Part shown: positions 44,502 through 56,434 of the stretch, piece after piece | Layout of the letters: every line of letters begins with the position of its first letter | Numbering within the stretch: position 1 is the stretch's first letter | Origin: Alkalibacterium putridalgicola | GTDB taxonomy: Bacteria > Bacillota > Bacilli > Lactobacillales > Carnobacteriaceae_A | Direction of reading: 5' to 3' | Assembly: GCF_900109825.1 (NCBI RefSeq) | Contig: NZ_FOBL01000003.1 | Span: 1-64,000 of the forward strand | Length of the DNA stretch: 64,000 nt | Position numbers and translations under genes: made by a program | The notes under the pieces: model-generated | What the model was told of the DNA's origin: nothing | What the model saw: only the letters and a program-made list of their open reading frames with translations | The model's database searches: none

Positions 44502-46898
44502 TTATTTTTTTGGTTTTTTGGTCTTGCGGCGGCCTCGGTGACCTTTTGATCCTTTTTTGCCATCAGGTCCTTTTTTGCCGTCGTCTTTCTTAGATTTTCC
44601 TTTTCTGAAGCGTTTCTTCTTGTCGCCTTTGCCATCTTTACGTGATTTACGCGCTTTTTTTTCTTTTTTATCTTTCTCACGTTTGGCTTTCGCTTCTTCG
44701 TCTTCAACTAATTCAAAGTCGATCTCGTAGGTTTCCTTGTCTGCTTTCGTAACAAGGACTTCCACCGACTGTCCGATACGGAAAGTATTTCCGGTACGCT
44801 GACCGATGAGCAGCAGTTCTCTTTCGTTGAACTCATAGTAGTCATCGTTCATATTCGAGATATGCACAAGTCCTTCGACTGAATTCGGCAGTTGAACGAA
44901 CAGACCAAAGCCTGTCACAGAAGTAATGACCCCTTCAAATTTCTCGCCGATTTTAGTGGACATGTATTCTGCTTTTTTCATTTCATCTGTTTCACGTTCT
45001 GCATCCACGGCCCGGCGTTCAGTCATGGAACTGCGTTCAGCAATTTCCGGCAGTTTGGCATTCCAGCGGCTTTTCGCTTTCTGACCTTTGCCCACTTCAT
45101 CATAATAGTGGATCAGGCGGTGCAGGATCAAGTCCGGATAACGTCTGATCGGTGAAGTAAAGTGAGAGTAATACTCCGCAGCCAAACCATAGTGACCGAT
45201 CGGTACGACATCGTATTTTGCCTGCTGCATGGATCGTAATAGGAGCATACTGATGACGCCTTCTTCCGGCGTACCGTCTACTTTATCCAGGATATCCTGG
45301 AGTTTCTTGGGACTGATCGAATCTTTCAAGGCTTTGACATTGATGCCAAAGCCACTGACGAACTCGATGAACCGCTGCATTTTTCCTTCATCCGGTTTAT
45401 CATGGACACGGTATAAAATCGGCAGGTCCTGTTTGGCATAATGTTCAGAAACCGTTTCGTTAGCTGACAGCATGAATGACTCGATCAGACGCTCGCCCAC
45501 TCCACGTTCACGCAGCAGGATATCCACTGGGAAACCAGTTGGGTCGACCTGGATTTTTGCTTCGCGTGTATCAAAGTCGATGGATCCGCGTCTCACTCGT
45601 TTCTCTTCAAGGATATTGTGCAGTGTTTCCATCTCTTTGAGCATTGGAACGATTTCTTTGTATTCTTCTTTACGTTCCTGATCATCTTCTTCAAGTATTT
45701 CATTCACGGCCTGATATGTCATACGGTAATGGTTGTTGATCACACTTGGTGAGATGGTATAATCCACGACTTCACCGGACTGATCGATTTCCATCTCACA
45801 GCTCAGTGTCAGTCGGTCGACATCCGGATGCAGCGAGCAGATGCCGTTGGACAGGCGCTGCGGCAGCATTGGGATCACGCGGTCCGTCAGATACACACTT
45901 GTACCGCGTTCGAATGCTTCGTCGTCCATCGGGCTGTTTTCAGTTACGTAATGGCTAACATCGGCAATATGGACGCCCAGATAGTAGTTTCCGTTCTCCA
46001 GTCGTTTCACCTGGATCGCATCATCCAAGTCTTTGGCATCTGCACCATCTATCGTGATAATGACTTCTTCACGCAAGTCTTTACGTCCTTTGAGGTCATC
46101 GTCACTGATCGTATCCGGTACTTCTTCCGCTTCATCTGTGACAGCTTTTGGAAATTCACTTGGAATATCGTATTTGTGAACGACCGTCAGAATCTCGATG
46201 CCGGGCTCGTCTTTATGACCAAGCGTTTTAGTCACGATTCCTCTTAAATGATTGGTTTCACCCTCGTGGGCAAAGTCCGTGACTTCAACTTGAACAATAC
46301 TGCCGTCAACAGGGCGGAGACCTTTTGTTTCGATCTCAACGATGAGATCCGGCATTTTCTGATTTTTAGGTTTCACGTAACCGTAGAGGTCTTTTTCTTT
46401 CACTTCTTCATCATTATAGGGATGAAATTCTCCAAAGACGTGTTCGGTCCCGCGTTCGACGATTTCAATGACTTCCCCGGCCGGTCCTTTGTCTTTATGC
46501 GGCAAGGCTTCCTGCGTGACTTTGACTTTCACGATGTCTCCGTTCAAGGCAGATTTCGTGGCATTTGGCGGGATAAAGATATCCTGTTCATACTCTTCGA
46601 TCGTGACAAAACCGAATCCGCGGTCAGTCCCGCTGAAACGCCCGGTCATTGCCGTTGAACCTTCTTTTAATTTAAATTTACCACTCTGTAAAAGCACGAC
46701 TTTGTCTTCTCTTTCCAGCTCAGCGATCGCTTTTACCAGTTTCTTGAAGTCCTTGGCACCGGAACGGTTCAGCCCTTCGCTGATTTCATTCACTTCCAGC
46801 GCTTCTTCGTTCTGTTCTTTCATAAATGAGATGATATTCTTTTTCAGTTCTTTCCGTTCCTGTTCTTCTTTTAAATCCTTGTCTTTCTCTTTACTCAT
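44502..46898 (-). CDS. rnr: Ribonuclease R
   Basis: The 798-residue exoribonuclease degrades structured RNA and stalled mRNA together with tmRNA-SmpB. In order it has a helix-turn-helix region (about 1-75), two cold-shock-like domains, the RNB catalytic domain with TIDGADAKDLDDAI and the DFDT site, an S1 domain (about 635-720, with GLVHISNMNDDYYEF), and a very basic, lysine-rich C-terminus (KKEKKARKSRKDGKG...). Its 5' end overlaps the esterase stop by 4 bp. Confidence 0.95.
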   Translation of the reverse strand: MSKEKDKDLKEEQERKELKKNIISFMKEQNEEALEVNEISEGLNRSGAKDFKKLVKAIAELEREDKVVLLQSGKFKLKEGSTAMTGRFSGTDRGFGFVTIEEYEQDIFIPPNATKSALNGDIVKVKVTQEALPHKDKGPAGEVIEIVERGTEHVFGEFHPYNDEEVKEKDLYGYVKPKNQKMPDLIVEIETKGLRPVDGSIVQVEVTDFAHEGETNHLRGIVTKTLGHKDEPGIEILTVVHKYDIPSEFPKAVTDEAEEVPDTISDDDLKGRKDLREEVIITIDGADAKDLDDAIQVKRLENGNYYLGVHIADVSHYVTENSPMDDEAFERGTSVYLTDRVIPMLPQRLSNGICSLHPDVDRLTLSCEMEIDQSGEVVDYTISPSVINNHYRMTYQAVNEILEEDDQERKEEYKEIVPMLKEMETLHNILEEKRVRRGSIDFDTREAKIQVDPTGFPVDILLRERGVGERLIESFMLSANETVSEHYAKQDLPILYRVHDKPDEGKMQRFIEFVSGFGINVKALKDSISPKKLQDILDKVDGTPEEGVISMLLLRSMQQAKYDVVPIGHYGLAAEYYSHFTSPIRRYPDLILHRLIHYYDEVGKGQKAKSRWNAKLPEIAERSSMTERRAVDAERETDEMKKAEYMSTKIGEKFEGVITSVTGFGLFVQLPNSVEGLVHISNMNDDYYEFNERELLLIGQRTGNTFRIGQSVEVLVTKADKETYEIDFELVEDEEAKAKREKDKKEKKARKSRKDGKGDKKKRFRKGKSKKDDGKKGPDGKKGSKGHRGRRKTKKPKK

Positions 46899-47647
46899 TT
46901 GTCTCCTCCATTCCAGTCAAGTGTCGATAAGAACGTCAGGACATGTGTCTGCAGCTCTTTTCCTACTTTTCCTGTTGTAATAACATGCTCGCCATCCTCA
47001 TACAGCTTGATGGATACCTCAGCCTGTTCTAATGATTCTCTAAATATACGTGCGGTATCCGGTTCGATCAGTTCGTCTTTTTCACCTTGTCCGATAAAGA
47101 CTTTCTTATTAAGAGACGGATACTTTTCTTCCATAGTTGAGACATGTTCTTTCAAGTCTGCAAACATTGCCTTTAATTCGACTTCGGCTTTAGTCATCAG
47201 TCCGGCCAGCTCTTCACGGTCATAGCCTTCTTCCCGTTTCACATTCTTATACCATGGAAGGAAGCTGTCGGTGACATGATTGTCGTATTGCGTTACGACC
47301 GGTGCAGAGAATGTGCCCCCGCCGATAACGGCTTCTTCATTCAGTAATAAATGCGAGGCCACGACGCCTCCCAGCGACAAGCCAAAGACCGCGATTTGGT
47401 CGTACCCCTTACTTTTTAAAAAGGCAACGGCTTCTTCTCCATCTTTCGTCCAGTCTTCGATCGTATAATCGAACAAATCATCAAGATCTCCTGTCCCGTG
47501 TCCAGATAAAACCGGGGCGTACACTGTATAATTGGCTCGTTCCAGCGCTCTTGCTAAACTCAGTACATCTTTGGGTGTACTCGTAAAGGCGTGAAACAAC
47601 AGAACGGCCCGTTTTCCACTTTCATAAAATAATGATTGATTATTCAT
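46895..47647 (-). CDS. Carboxylesterase (Est30-like alpha/beta hydrolase)
   Basis: The 250-residue serine hydrolase has the nucleophile elbow GLSLGG (Ser91), the HAFTSTPKD oxyanion segment, an Asp near LIEPDTA and the His in the final YEDGEHVITTGKVGKE. It is the esterase commonly located between secG and rnr in Firmicutes. Start at ATG 47647 (MNNQSLFYE) with AAGGAGGA upstream; a longer frame begins 30 bases earlier. Here the link to secG is broken by a 51-bp tandem array. Confidence 0.87.
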   Translation of the reverse strand: MNNQSLFYESGKRAVLLFHAFTSTPKDVLSLARALERANYTVYAPVLSGHGTGDLDDLFDYTIEDWTKDGEEAVAFLKSKGYDQIAVFGLSLGGVVASHLLLNEEAVIGGGTFSAPVVTQYDNHVTDSFLPWYKNVKREEGYDREELAGLMTKAEVELKAMFADLKEHVSTMEEKYPSLNKKVFIGQGEKDELIEPDTARIFRESLEQAEVSIKLYEDGEHVITTGKVGKELQTHVLTFLSTLDWNGGDK

Positions 47648-47908
47648 AAAAAAATCCTCCTTCAGACTCTCTTCCATTTTACCTTAAATTGTGACAATTT
47701 TATACCGAAACACAAGTTAAGGTATAAATCCCTTTACCAGAATCATTCAGAAATAAAGCTGTTATTGTTTGTAGATTTCATTGGTTCGATCTGCGACCTG
47801 CTTAAGAATATCTTATGTTTGAATCATCCGATACCGGACACTTGTCGGCGAGCCCACAGCGATTTTTGTTTCAACTAGCCGATAGAGCTTTGTTTTCGAC
47901 CTATTCAC

Positions 47909-48410
47909 AGGGCTTTTCATTTGAGTACTGCCAATGATGCCTGCATTCGACGTACTCACCGGTATTTTAATTTGAGTGATGCCACTGATGCCTTCATTCG
48001 ACGTACTCACCGGTATTTTGATTTGAGTGATGCCAATGATGCCTGCATTCGTCGTGCTCACCGGTATTTTGGTCTGAGCAATGCCAATGATGCCTGCATT
48101 CGACGTACTCACCGGTATTTTGATTTGAGTAATGCCAATGATGCCTGCATTCGTCGTGCTCACCGGTATTTTGGTCTGAGCAATGCCAATGATTCCTTCA
48201 TTCAGCGTACTCACAAGTATTTTAATTTGAGCAATGCCAATGATGCCTTCATTCAGCGTGCTCACAAGTATTTTGATTTGAGCAATGCCAATGATGCCTT
48301 CATTCGACGTACTCGCCGGTATTTCAGTTTAAGCAATGCCAATGATGCCTTCATTCAGCGTACTCACAGGAATTTAAATTTGAGCAAAGCCAATGGTACC
48401 CTCATACCGT
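47909..48410. repeat. 51-bp tandem array, T3 family, 9 full units plus partials
   Basis: Units begin at 47931, 47982, 48033, 48084, 48135, 48186, 48237, 48288, 48339 and 48390, with exact 51-bp spacing. Each starts GCCAATGATGCCTGCATTCG (or TTCATTCG/AG) and continues GTACTCACCGGTATTTTG, ATTTGAGTAAT. Within a unit ACTCA and TGAGT are inverted, as are AATG and CATT. Because 51 is three times 17, both strands stay open across the array as 17-residue peptide repeats. There are no unique spacers. Confidence 0.95.
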
Positions 48411-48481
48411 TTATTCTTATCCAAACATCGTTGAGTATGTCGAAACTCCCACATACAAATAAACGACTGTGACTGATAAAT

Positions 48482-48549
48482 AAAAAGTACTCCTGTTTTC
48501 TTCACTTCAGAAGCTTTCGCTCGTGTAAGTTAAAGATAACAAGAGTACT
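48482..48549 (-). terminator. Terminator after secG
   Basis: AGTACTCTTGTT and AACAGGAGTACT on the minus strand bracket an inner hairpin (GAAGCTT region), followed by TTTTTATTT. Confidence 0.75.
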
Positions 48550-48566
48550 GTCTAATTATTTATTGA

Positions 48567-48797
48567 CTAAAATAACTGGCTTAAAGTGAATGCTAAACCG
48601 AAAAAGAGTATGAGACTCACTACGGTCGTTTTGATCAGCACGGCTTCAAATCCGCGTGCTTTCTGTTTGCCGAAAAGCTGACTGGCACCGCCCATGAAAG
48701 CATTGGATGCACTTTGTGTTTTTGTAGGCTGCATAGCGATAACGATGATGATGAATACTGATAGAATAAGCATGATTGTAAGTAATATATCATACAT
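48567..48797 (-). CDS. secG: Preprotein translocase subunit SecG
   Basis: The 76-residue membrane protein has two helices (about 4-22 and 51-73) separated by PTKTQSASNAFMGGASQLFGKQKARG, with the conserved GGASQLFG and LF at the end. It is a subunit of the SecYEG channel. Start at ATG 48797 (MYDILLTIML) with GGAGG upstream; the 24-codon upstream extension is not supported. Its terminator and the T3 array now separate it from est-rnr-smpB. Confidence 0.92.
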   Translation of the reverse strand: MYDILLTIMLILSVFIIIVIAMQPTKTQSASNAFMGGASQLFGKQKARGFEAVLIKTTVVSLILFFGLAFTLSQLF

Positions 48798-48868
48798 AAA
48801 AACGTAACCTCCTTCTGACAATTCTCCTACGTTATAATATAGCACAAGTAGCAATGATTTTCCACCCA

Positions 48869-49378
48869 TTATTCAGTTATTTCAAAGGGTATAACGATAT
48901 TGAAAGCCTGGCCTTCCTGATGCTCTTCCTCTTCTTCAAGGAAAGTTATTCGTGTGGACAAGCGATAAGTGCCTTCGTCAATATTACCTGACTCCATAGA
49001 CAGCCAGAATACAAACTCAGCAGTTTCCCCTGGAAATACTTGAACAGTCCGTTCTATTCGTTCGATCGCATTATTATCAAGTGATTTCCATTCATCTTCT
49101 ACCCACTTTTGAACAAAATAAAATTCACTCACTTCGATCGGCTGTTCTGAGAGATTCTCCACAAGGTAAAACATTTCATCCATTTCTTCATTTGAATAAG
49201 TCTCGCGCTCAAAAGAACTCACTATCTGACTTTCAATTTCGTGATCTTGTTCCACATGAATATCGTCTGGCAAGGTAACTGCTGTATTGATCTGGGCCGT
49301 TTGGCATCCTGATAACAGTAGTCCGATCAGAAACAGGCTGAAGAAAAGCAAGATATTATGAACCGATTTTTTATTCAT
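48869..49378 (-). CDS. Lipoprotein with a Big_14-like immunoglobulin-like domain
   Basis: The 169-residue protein has a lipoprotein signal ending LLLSGC (Cys at about 25). A beta-rich domain with FPGETAEFVFWLSMESG and GTYRLSTRITFLEE follows. The GTYRL(T) motif fits the bacterial Ig-like Big_14 group, but the match is from memory, not a search. Function unknown; it is extracytoplasmic and membrane-attached. A related lipoprotein gene lies 22 bp upstream in the same orientation, so the two form an operon. Confidence 0.6.
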   Translation of the reverse strand: MNKKSVHNILLFFSLFLIGLLLSGCQTAQINTAVTLPDDIHVEQDHEIESQIVSSFERETYSNEEMDEMFYLVENLSEQPIEVSEFYFVQKWVEDEWKSLDNNAIERIERTVQVFPGETAEFVFWLSMESGNIDEGTYRLSTRITFLEEEEEHQEGQAFNIVIPFEITE

Positions 49379-49399
49379 ACTGTTCTCCTTCCTTCAAAT

Positions 49400-49873
49400 T
49401 TAGTTGTTCAACCAGAAAACAGCCCCTATAGTGTAATCTTCTTCCTGATCATCTCTTTCATTTAAGAGAGCATAGTCCAGAGTTATCCTGTATCTTCCAC
49501 TGGCTAAAGGCTGGTCAAAATGATCAGTAAAAAGAGAATATGTAAGGTTTTCTTCTCTTTGTAACGAATACGGGTAATTTTTTACGTAGTAATCGATCGT
49601 GTCTATCTCCTGCCATCCATCATCATAATATTCAACCTTCAAACTAAAATCGGTATTCAGCTCTCTAAACGTACCATTCATTAGCTGAAGTTTGGGAATG
49701 CCCAGATCAAGATCGGTTTTATTGAACCGGTTAGTATCTGTAAATGAAAAAATAATGGTCTCTTCAACCACATCTTCATCGGAAATCATATTATGAGGAA
49801 CAGGCTCCTCGGACATAGCGCTGCAGCCTGACAGCAGCATGACAGTCATGAAGAACAGAATCGGTCTAATCAT
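49400..49873 (-). CDS. Lipoprotein, paralogue of the next gene
   Basis: The 157-residue protein has a signal peptide ending MLLSGC (Cys17). A beta-rich domain follows, ending SGRYRITLDYALLNERDDQ and then TIGAVFWLNN, which parallels EGTYRLSTRITFLEE in its neighbour. The two are diverged paralogues. I cannot assign a role. Confidence 0.55.
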   Translation of the reverse strand: MIRPILFFMTVMLLSGCSAMSEEPVPHNMISDEDVVEETIIFSFTDTNRFNKTDLDLGIPKLQLMNGTFRELNTDFSLKVEYYDDGWQEIDTIDYYVKNYPYSLQREENLTYSLFTDHFDQPLASGRYRITLDYALLNERDDQEEDYTIGAVFWLNN

Positions 49874-50013
49874 ATCAACACCCCTTTTCCAGCTCTTGAT
49901 ATTATATATTGATAAATTATGTATACATACTTAAAGTTTATCATAATTGTAAGCGCATTTATATACTTGGTTCACGATAAATTGCTGCGGGAGACCTTCA
50001 ATTGTTATTACAC

Positions 50014-50052
50014 TAAAAAAAGACCGCACTACTTTTCGTAGTACGATCTTTT
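50014..50052. terminator. Terminator of the glycolytic operon
   Basis: AGACCGcACTAC/GTAGTaCGaTCT stem with a six-base loop and flanking A/T runs, just past eno. Confidence 0.85.
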
Positions 50053-50069
50053 AATCGAATCAATCGGTA

Positions 50070-51419
<1,350 letters not shown>

Positions 51420-51480
51420 TCAGGTGGTGTAATTTTATTTTACTTGTTCTTTTTTCAAAAAACAATTTAAAATCGTTAGA

Positions 51481-53013
51481 TTAGTCTTTCTGGATCAAGC
51501 TTTCGCCTGTCATTTCTTCAGGTTTTTCAATGCCCAGAAGATCAAGCATTGTCGGCGCTACGTCAGCAAGTTTACCGTCGCCGCGCAGGGTGACACCTTT
51601 TTTCGTCACGATAACAGGAACAGGCACCGTTGTGTGTGCTGTGTGTGGATCGCCTTCAGGTGTCAGTTCAGTATCAGCATTACCGTGGTCGGCAAAGATG
51701 ATCGCTGTTCCGCCTTTTTCGTGGATCAGATCGACGAAGCGGCCTAAGTTCTCATCGACAGCTTCAATAGCTTCAATCGTTTTATCCAGCATACCTGAGT
51801 GTCCGACCATATCCGGGTTAGCGTAGTTCAGGATGATCGCGTCATGCTTGTCGTTTTTAACGTCTTCAAGCAAGGCATCGGTCACTTCATACGCACTCAT
51901 TTCCGGCTTCAAGTCATAGGTTTCAACTTGAGGAGATGGAATCAGGATACGTTTTTCTCCAGGAAATTCGTCGTTCGTTCCACCGTTCATGAAGAAAGTC
52001 ACGTGCGGATATTTTTCAGTTTCAGCGATACGCAGTTGTGTCTTGTCGTTATCAGCTAAAACCTGACCCAAAACGTTCTTCAAGAAGACGGGCGGGAACA
52101 TGACTTCTGCATCCATGTCAGCTGTATATTGTGTGAATGTCACGAACTTGACGTTTTTAGGTCTGTCGCCTCTGTCAAATTCATCAAAATCGTCTTCAGT
52201 CAGTGCACGAGACAGCTCGATCGCACGGTCCGGACGGAAGTTGAAGAAGATGACCGCATCGTTGTCGTTGACTGTTGCAACGGGTTTTCCGTCTTTTTCG
52301 ATCACGACAGGTTCGACGAACTCGTCCATTTTTTCATTGGCATAGCTGTCTTTCATAGCCTGAACAGGATCGGTCGCTTTGTTTCCTTCACCATGGAAGA
52401 TCGCATCGTAAGCTTTTTTGATACGTGGCCAGCGATTGTCTCGGTCCATTGCATAGAAACGACCGGAAATCGTTGCGATTTCTCCAACTCCAAGGTCTTT
52501 AACTATATCCTGCAATTCTTCGATGAAACGGACACCTGAATCAGGAGCCACGTCACGGCCATCAGTAAAGGCGTGGATATAAACTTTATCTACCCCTTTA
52601 TCTTTAGCAGCTTCAACTAAAGCAGTCAGATGACGCTGGTGACTGTGCACGCCGCCGTCTGATACAAGACCAAACAAATGCAGAGCAGAATCATTGTCGT
52701 TCACATGAGCGATCGCATTGTTCAATGCTTCATTGGATTCGAATTCATTGTCTTCGATCGCTTTGTCGATACGCGTGATGCTCTGATAAACCACGCGTCC
52801 GGCACCGATGTTGGTATGACCGACTTCTGAGTTACCCATTTGACCTTCAGGCAATCCGACAGCTAAGCCGGAAGCCAGCATGGTGTTATGCGGGTATTCA
52901 TTCCAGTAACGGTCGAAGTTCGGCTTGTTTGCTTGAGCTACGGCATTACCGTATTCTTCTTCACGCCATCCGAATCCGTCCAGAATGATGATTGCTACGG
53001 GTGCTTTACTCAT
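51481..53013 (-). CDS. gpmI: Phosphoglycerate mutase, cofactor-independent
   Basis: The 510-residue dimanganese enzyme interconverts 3- and 2-phosphoglycerate. It has [16 protein letters not shown] at the start, [14 protein letters not shown] with the phosphoserine, and [10 protein letters not shown] near the end. Its start directly follows the tpiA stop with no gap, so translation is coupled. Confidence 0.97.
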   Translation of the reverse strand: MSKAPVAIIILDGFGWREEEYGNAVAQANKPNFDRYWNEYPHNTMLASGLAVGLPEGQMGNSEVGHTNIGAGRVVYQSITRIDKAIEDNEFESNEALNNAIAHVNDNDSALHLFGLVSDGGVHSHQRHLTALVEAAKDKGVDKVYIHAFTDGRDVAPDSGVRFIEELQDIVKDLGVGEIATISGRFYAMDRDNRWPRIKKAYDAIFHGEGNKATDPVQAMKDSYANEKMDEFVEPVVIEKDGKPVATVNDNDAVIFFNFRPDRAIELSRALTEDDFDEFDRGDRPKNVKFVTFTQYTADMDAEVMFPPVFLKNVLGQVLADNDKTQLRIAETEKYPHVTFFMNGGTNDEFPGEKRILIPSPQVETYDLKPEMSAYEVTDALLEDVKNDKHDAIILNYANPDMVGHSGMLDKTIEAIEAVDENLGRFVDLIHEKGGTAIIFADHGNADTELTPEGDPHTAHTTVPVPVIVTKKGVTLRGDGKLADVAPTMLDLLGIEKPEEMTGESLIQKD

Positions 53014-53799
<786 letters not shown>

Positions 53800-53824
53800 T
53801 TATTTTGTTGATAGTCAATTGACT

Positions 53825-53849
53825 GAGGATCCATACGTTCAGGATCCTC
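53825..53849. other. Hairpin in the pgk-tpiA gap
   Basis: GAGGATCC (53825-53832) and GGATCCTC (53842-53849) form an 8-bp perfect stem with a nine-base loop. No T run follows, so it is not a normal terminator; it could be an RNA processing or stability element. Confidence 0.5.
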
Positions 53850-53873
53850 GGTACAATTGTATTGCTTTTCTTG

Positions 53874-53999
53874 TTGTCCAGCAATTCAAGCCTGATTCCC
53901 GATGAAAAAAGATAAATTTCCCCATTGCGCAGTATGCTCATTCGGGGCAAATTTCCTATTTTTCATGGGAATCAAACCGGGCTTGTTTTGCTTTTCTTA
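53874..53999 (-). repeat. Structured palindromic element, copy B
   Basis: Second copy of the element at 3813-3940, here inside the glycolytic operon directly after the pgk stop. The stems are continuous over about 16 bp: GATTCCC (53894-53900) pairs with GGGAATC (53967-53973), ATGAAAAA with TTTTTCAT, AAATTT with AAATTT and CCCC with GGGG; outer CAAGCC pairs with GGCTTG. The apical loop keeps ATTGCGC and TGCTCATTC, and the flanks keep TTGTCCAGCA and CTTTTCTTA. Compared with copy A, paired bases change together. Confidence 0.75.
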
Positions 54000-54000
54000 A

Positions 54001-55188
54001 TTATTTATCTGAAATAGCTGCGATTCCTGGAAGTTCTTTACCTTCAAGGTATTCCAGTGATGCGCCGCCACCTGTTGAGATGTGGCTGAAGTCATCTTCG
54101 AAGCCTAACTGCTGGGCTGCTGTAGCTGAGTCGCCACCACCGATGATCGTTGTTGCTTCATCTAAGTTAGCTAAAGCTTCACAGACCTTGATCGTGCCTT
54201 GAGCAAAGTTTTCCATCTCGAATACGCCCATAGGACCGTTCCAGACGACAGTTTTTGCGCCTTTCAGTTCTTTCTCGAAAAGCTCAACAGTTTTCGGTCC
54301 GATATCCAGACCCATTTTACCTTCAGGGATGTTGTCGCCGACTACTTCAGTTGGCACATCATTTGAAAATTCTGAAGCCACGACTGAATCAACAGGTAAA
54401 ACAAGCTTGTCGCCGGCTTTTTCCATCAATTCCTTAGCCAAGTCCACTTTGTCTTCTTCTAATAAAGAGTTACCAATATCTTTACCTAAGGCTTTATAGA
54501 AGGTATAAGTCATTCCGCCACCGACAAGGACTTTGTCAGCTTTAGAGATCAGGTTTTCGATAACACCGATTTTGTCTGAAACTTTTGCTCCGCCTAAGAT
54601 AGCAACGAAGGGACGTTTTGGTTCGTCGACTGCGCCACCGATGAAGTTGATTTCTTTTTCTACTAAGAAACCAGCAGCTGATTCAACGTTTGAAGCGATC
54701 CCTACGTTAGATGCATGCGAACGGTGAGCTGTACCGAAGGCATCATTGACGAATACATCGCCCAGGCTTGCCCAGTACTTGCCTAATTCAGGGTCGTTTT
54801 TGCTTTCTTTCTTCCCGTCGACATCTTCGAAACGTGTGTTTTCAAACATCAGGATTTCGCCGTCTTTCAAATTACTTACAGCATTCTCAAGCTCTTCGTC
54901 GCGTGTTTCTGCCACGAATTTTACGTCTTTGCCTAGTAATTCGCTTAAACGTTCAGAAACAGGTTTCATTGACAAGCCTGCTTTATCTTCTTCCGTTTTC
55001 ACACGTCCCAGATGAGAAAAGACGATCGCTTTTCCACCTTGTTCAAGAACGTATTCCAAAGTTGGTAATGCGGCCTGAATACGGTTGTCGTTAGTGATTT
55101 TACCGTCTTTCATCGGTACGTTGAAGTCTGCACGTACTAATACTTTTTTGCCTTTCAAGTCAAGGTCTTTAACAGTTTTCTTTGCCAT
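54001..55188 (-). CDS. pgk: Phosphoglycerate kinase
   Basis: The 395-residue enzyme transfers phosphate from 1,3-bisphosphoglycerate to ADP. It has [54 protein letters not shown] and, late, [11 protein letters not shown]. The ATG of MAKKTVKDL was chosen to fit the family N-terminus; an ATG four codons upstream is closer to AAAGGA. Within the CggR-controlled operon. Confidence 0.96.
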   Translation of the reverse strand: MAKKTVKDLDLKGKKVLVRADFNVPMKDGKITNDNRIQAALPTLEYVLEQGGKAIVFSHLGRVKTEEDKAGLSMKPVSERLSELLGKDVKFVAETRDEELENAVSNLKDGEILMFENTRFEDVDGKKESKNDPELGKYWASLGDVFVNDAFGTAHRSHASNVGIASNVESAAGFLVEKEINFIGGAVDEPKRPFVAILGGAKVSDKIGVIENLISKADKVLVGGGMTYTFYKALGKDIGNSLLEEDKVDLAKELMEKAGDKLVLPVDSVVASEFSNDVPTEVVGDNIPEGKMGLDIGPKTVELFEKELKGAKTVVWNGPMGVFEMENFAQGTIKVCEALANLDEATTIIGGGDSATAAQQLGFEDDFSHISTGGGASLEYLEGKELPGIAAISDK

Positions 55189-55408
55189 TAGTCGAATCAT
55201 TCCTTTCGAATTTAAACGTTACAAAACATGATACTTTTAGATTTTCACAAAAAAAGGGGGAAGCGCGATCCCCTCTATTTGATTGAACATATCTGATCGA
55301 CTGCTTGCGCATTAATCTTTCTGTTCTCTTAAATAGTAGAGTAGTAGCTCCCCCGCTTTATTTATTTCTGTTTGGTTGGTTGTTTTAGAAGCCTATTTTC
55401 GCTGGTTA
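55189..55408 (-). promoter_or_regulatory. Intergenic RNA structure between gap and pgk
   Basis: The 220-bp gap contains a terminator-like hairpin on the minus strand, GGGGATCGCGCTTCCCC followed by seven T (about 55253-55275). Farther upstream, GCGGGGGAGC (55348-55357) can pair with the same GCTTCCCCC. The two pairings compete, which is what an attenuator or processing element would show. The hairpin would partly uncouple pgk and later genes from gap. Confidence 0.5.
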
Positions 55409-56401
55409 TTATTTGTTAGCGAAGTATTCTAAAGTACGAACCATGTTACCAGTAAATCCGTATTCATTGTCATACCAAGCGACAGTCTTAACTAACTGAC
55501 CATTTTTACCGTCTTGGATTTTAGTTTGAGTTGCATCGAAGATAGATCCAGCAGGCACACCGATGATGTCTGAAGATACGATTTCGTCTTCATTGTAAAG
55601 GTATGCGTCTGAAGAAGCTTTTTTCATTGCTTCGTTAACTTCGTCTACTGTTACTTCTTTGTTCAATACAGAGTATAACTCAACCATTGAACCAGTGATT
55701 GTTGGAACACGTACAGCAGTTCCGTCAACTTTACCGTCAACTGCAGGAATAACTTTACCTACGGCTTTAGCAGCACCAGTTGAAGCTGGGATTGCGTTTG
55801 CTGCACCGGCACGGCTCTTACGTCCGCCTGGTGAGTCTTGCAGGCTCTGAGTTGAAGTATAAGCGTGGATCGTGCTCATCAATCCGTGGTCTAGGCCAAA
55901 TTCGTTGTTCAATACGTTGACCATAGGTGCTAAGCAGTTTGTTGTACATGAAGCAGCTGAAACGATCGTGTCGTCTGAACTGATTTCTTCATGGTTAACA
56001 CCGAATACGATTGTTTTAAGATCGCCTTTAGCTGGAGCTGAGATAAGAACGCGTTTAGCTCCTGCATCCAAGTGAGCTTGAGAAGCTTCTTTAGATACGT
56101 AGAATCCTGTTGATTCAAGAACGATGTCGATACCTAAGTCGCCCCAAGGAAGGTTGCGTGCATCTTTTTCAGAATAAGCTTTGATTTCTTTACCTTTGAT
56201 TACTAAAGAATCACCTTTAGCTTCTACATCTCCTTGGAAAGTACCTTGAGCTGTATCGTATTTGAATAGGTAAGCTAAGTCTTCATTACTTGTTAAGTCG
56301 TTAACTGCAACGACTTCTAAATCTGATCCACTTTCTAAAATACGACGTAATGCTAAACGTCCAATACGTCCAAAACCATTAATTGCTACTTTTACTGACA
56401 T
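55409..56401 (-). CDS. gap: Glyceraldehyde-3-phosphate dehydrogenase
   Basis: A 330-residue NAD-dependent enzyme with [15 protein letters not shown] at the start, the catalytic Cys in [13 protein letters not shown] and [19 protein letters not shown] at the end. It lies 33 bp after cggR, as in other Firmicutes. AAGGAGG precedes the ATG. Confidence 0.97.
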   Translation of the reverse strand: MSVKVAINGFGRIGRLALRRILESGSDLEVVAVNDLTSNEDLAYLFKYDTAQGTFQGDVEAKGDSLVIKGKEIKAYSEKDARNLPWGDLGIDIVLESTGFYVSKEASQAHLDAGAKRVLISAPAKGDLKTIVFGVNHEEISSDDTIVSAASCTTNCLAPMVNVLNNEFGLDHGLMSTIHAYTSTQSLQDSPGGRKSRAGAANAIPASTGAAKAVGKVIPAVDGKVDGTAVRVPTITGSMVELYSVLNKEVTVDEVNEAMKKASSDAYLYNEDEIVSSDIIGVPAGSIFDATQTKIQDGKNGQLVKTVAWYDNEYGFTGNMVRTLEYFANK

Positions 56402-56434
56402 AATCTAATTTCCTCCTTGGAAATAAAATATTTT

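Noticed and set aside
47909-48410. CRISPR array
   Set aside because: Units abut each other with no unique spacers between short repeats, and no cas genes are near.
47813-48472. Long open frames on both strands over the 51-bp array (150 and 183 codons)
   Set aside because: They are open because the period is divisible by three and the unit lacks stops in these frames. There is no ribosome binding site at either start, both strands cannot be read as good genes at once, and composition is that of the repeat. Listed as a repeat instead.
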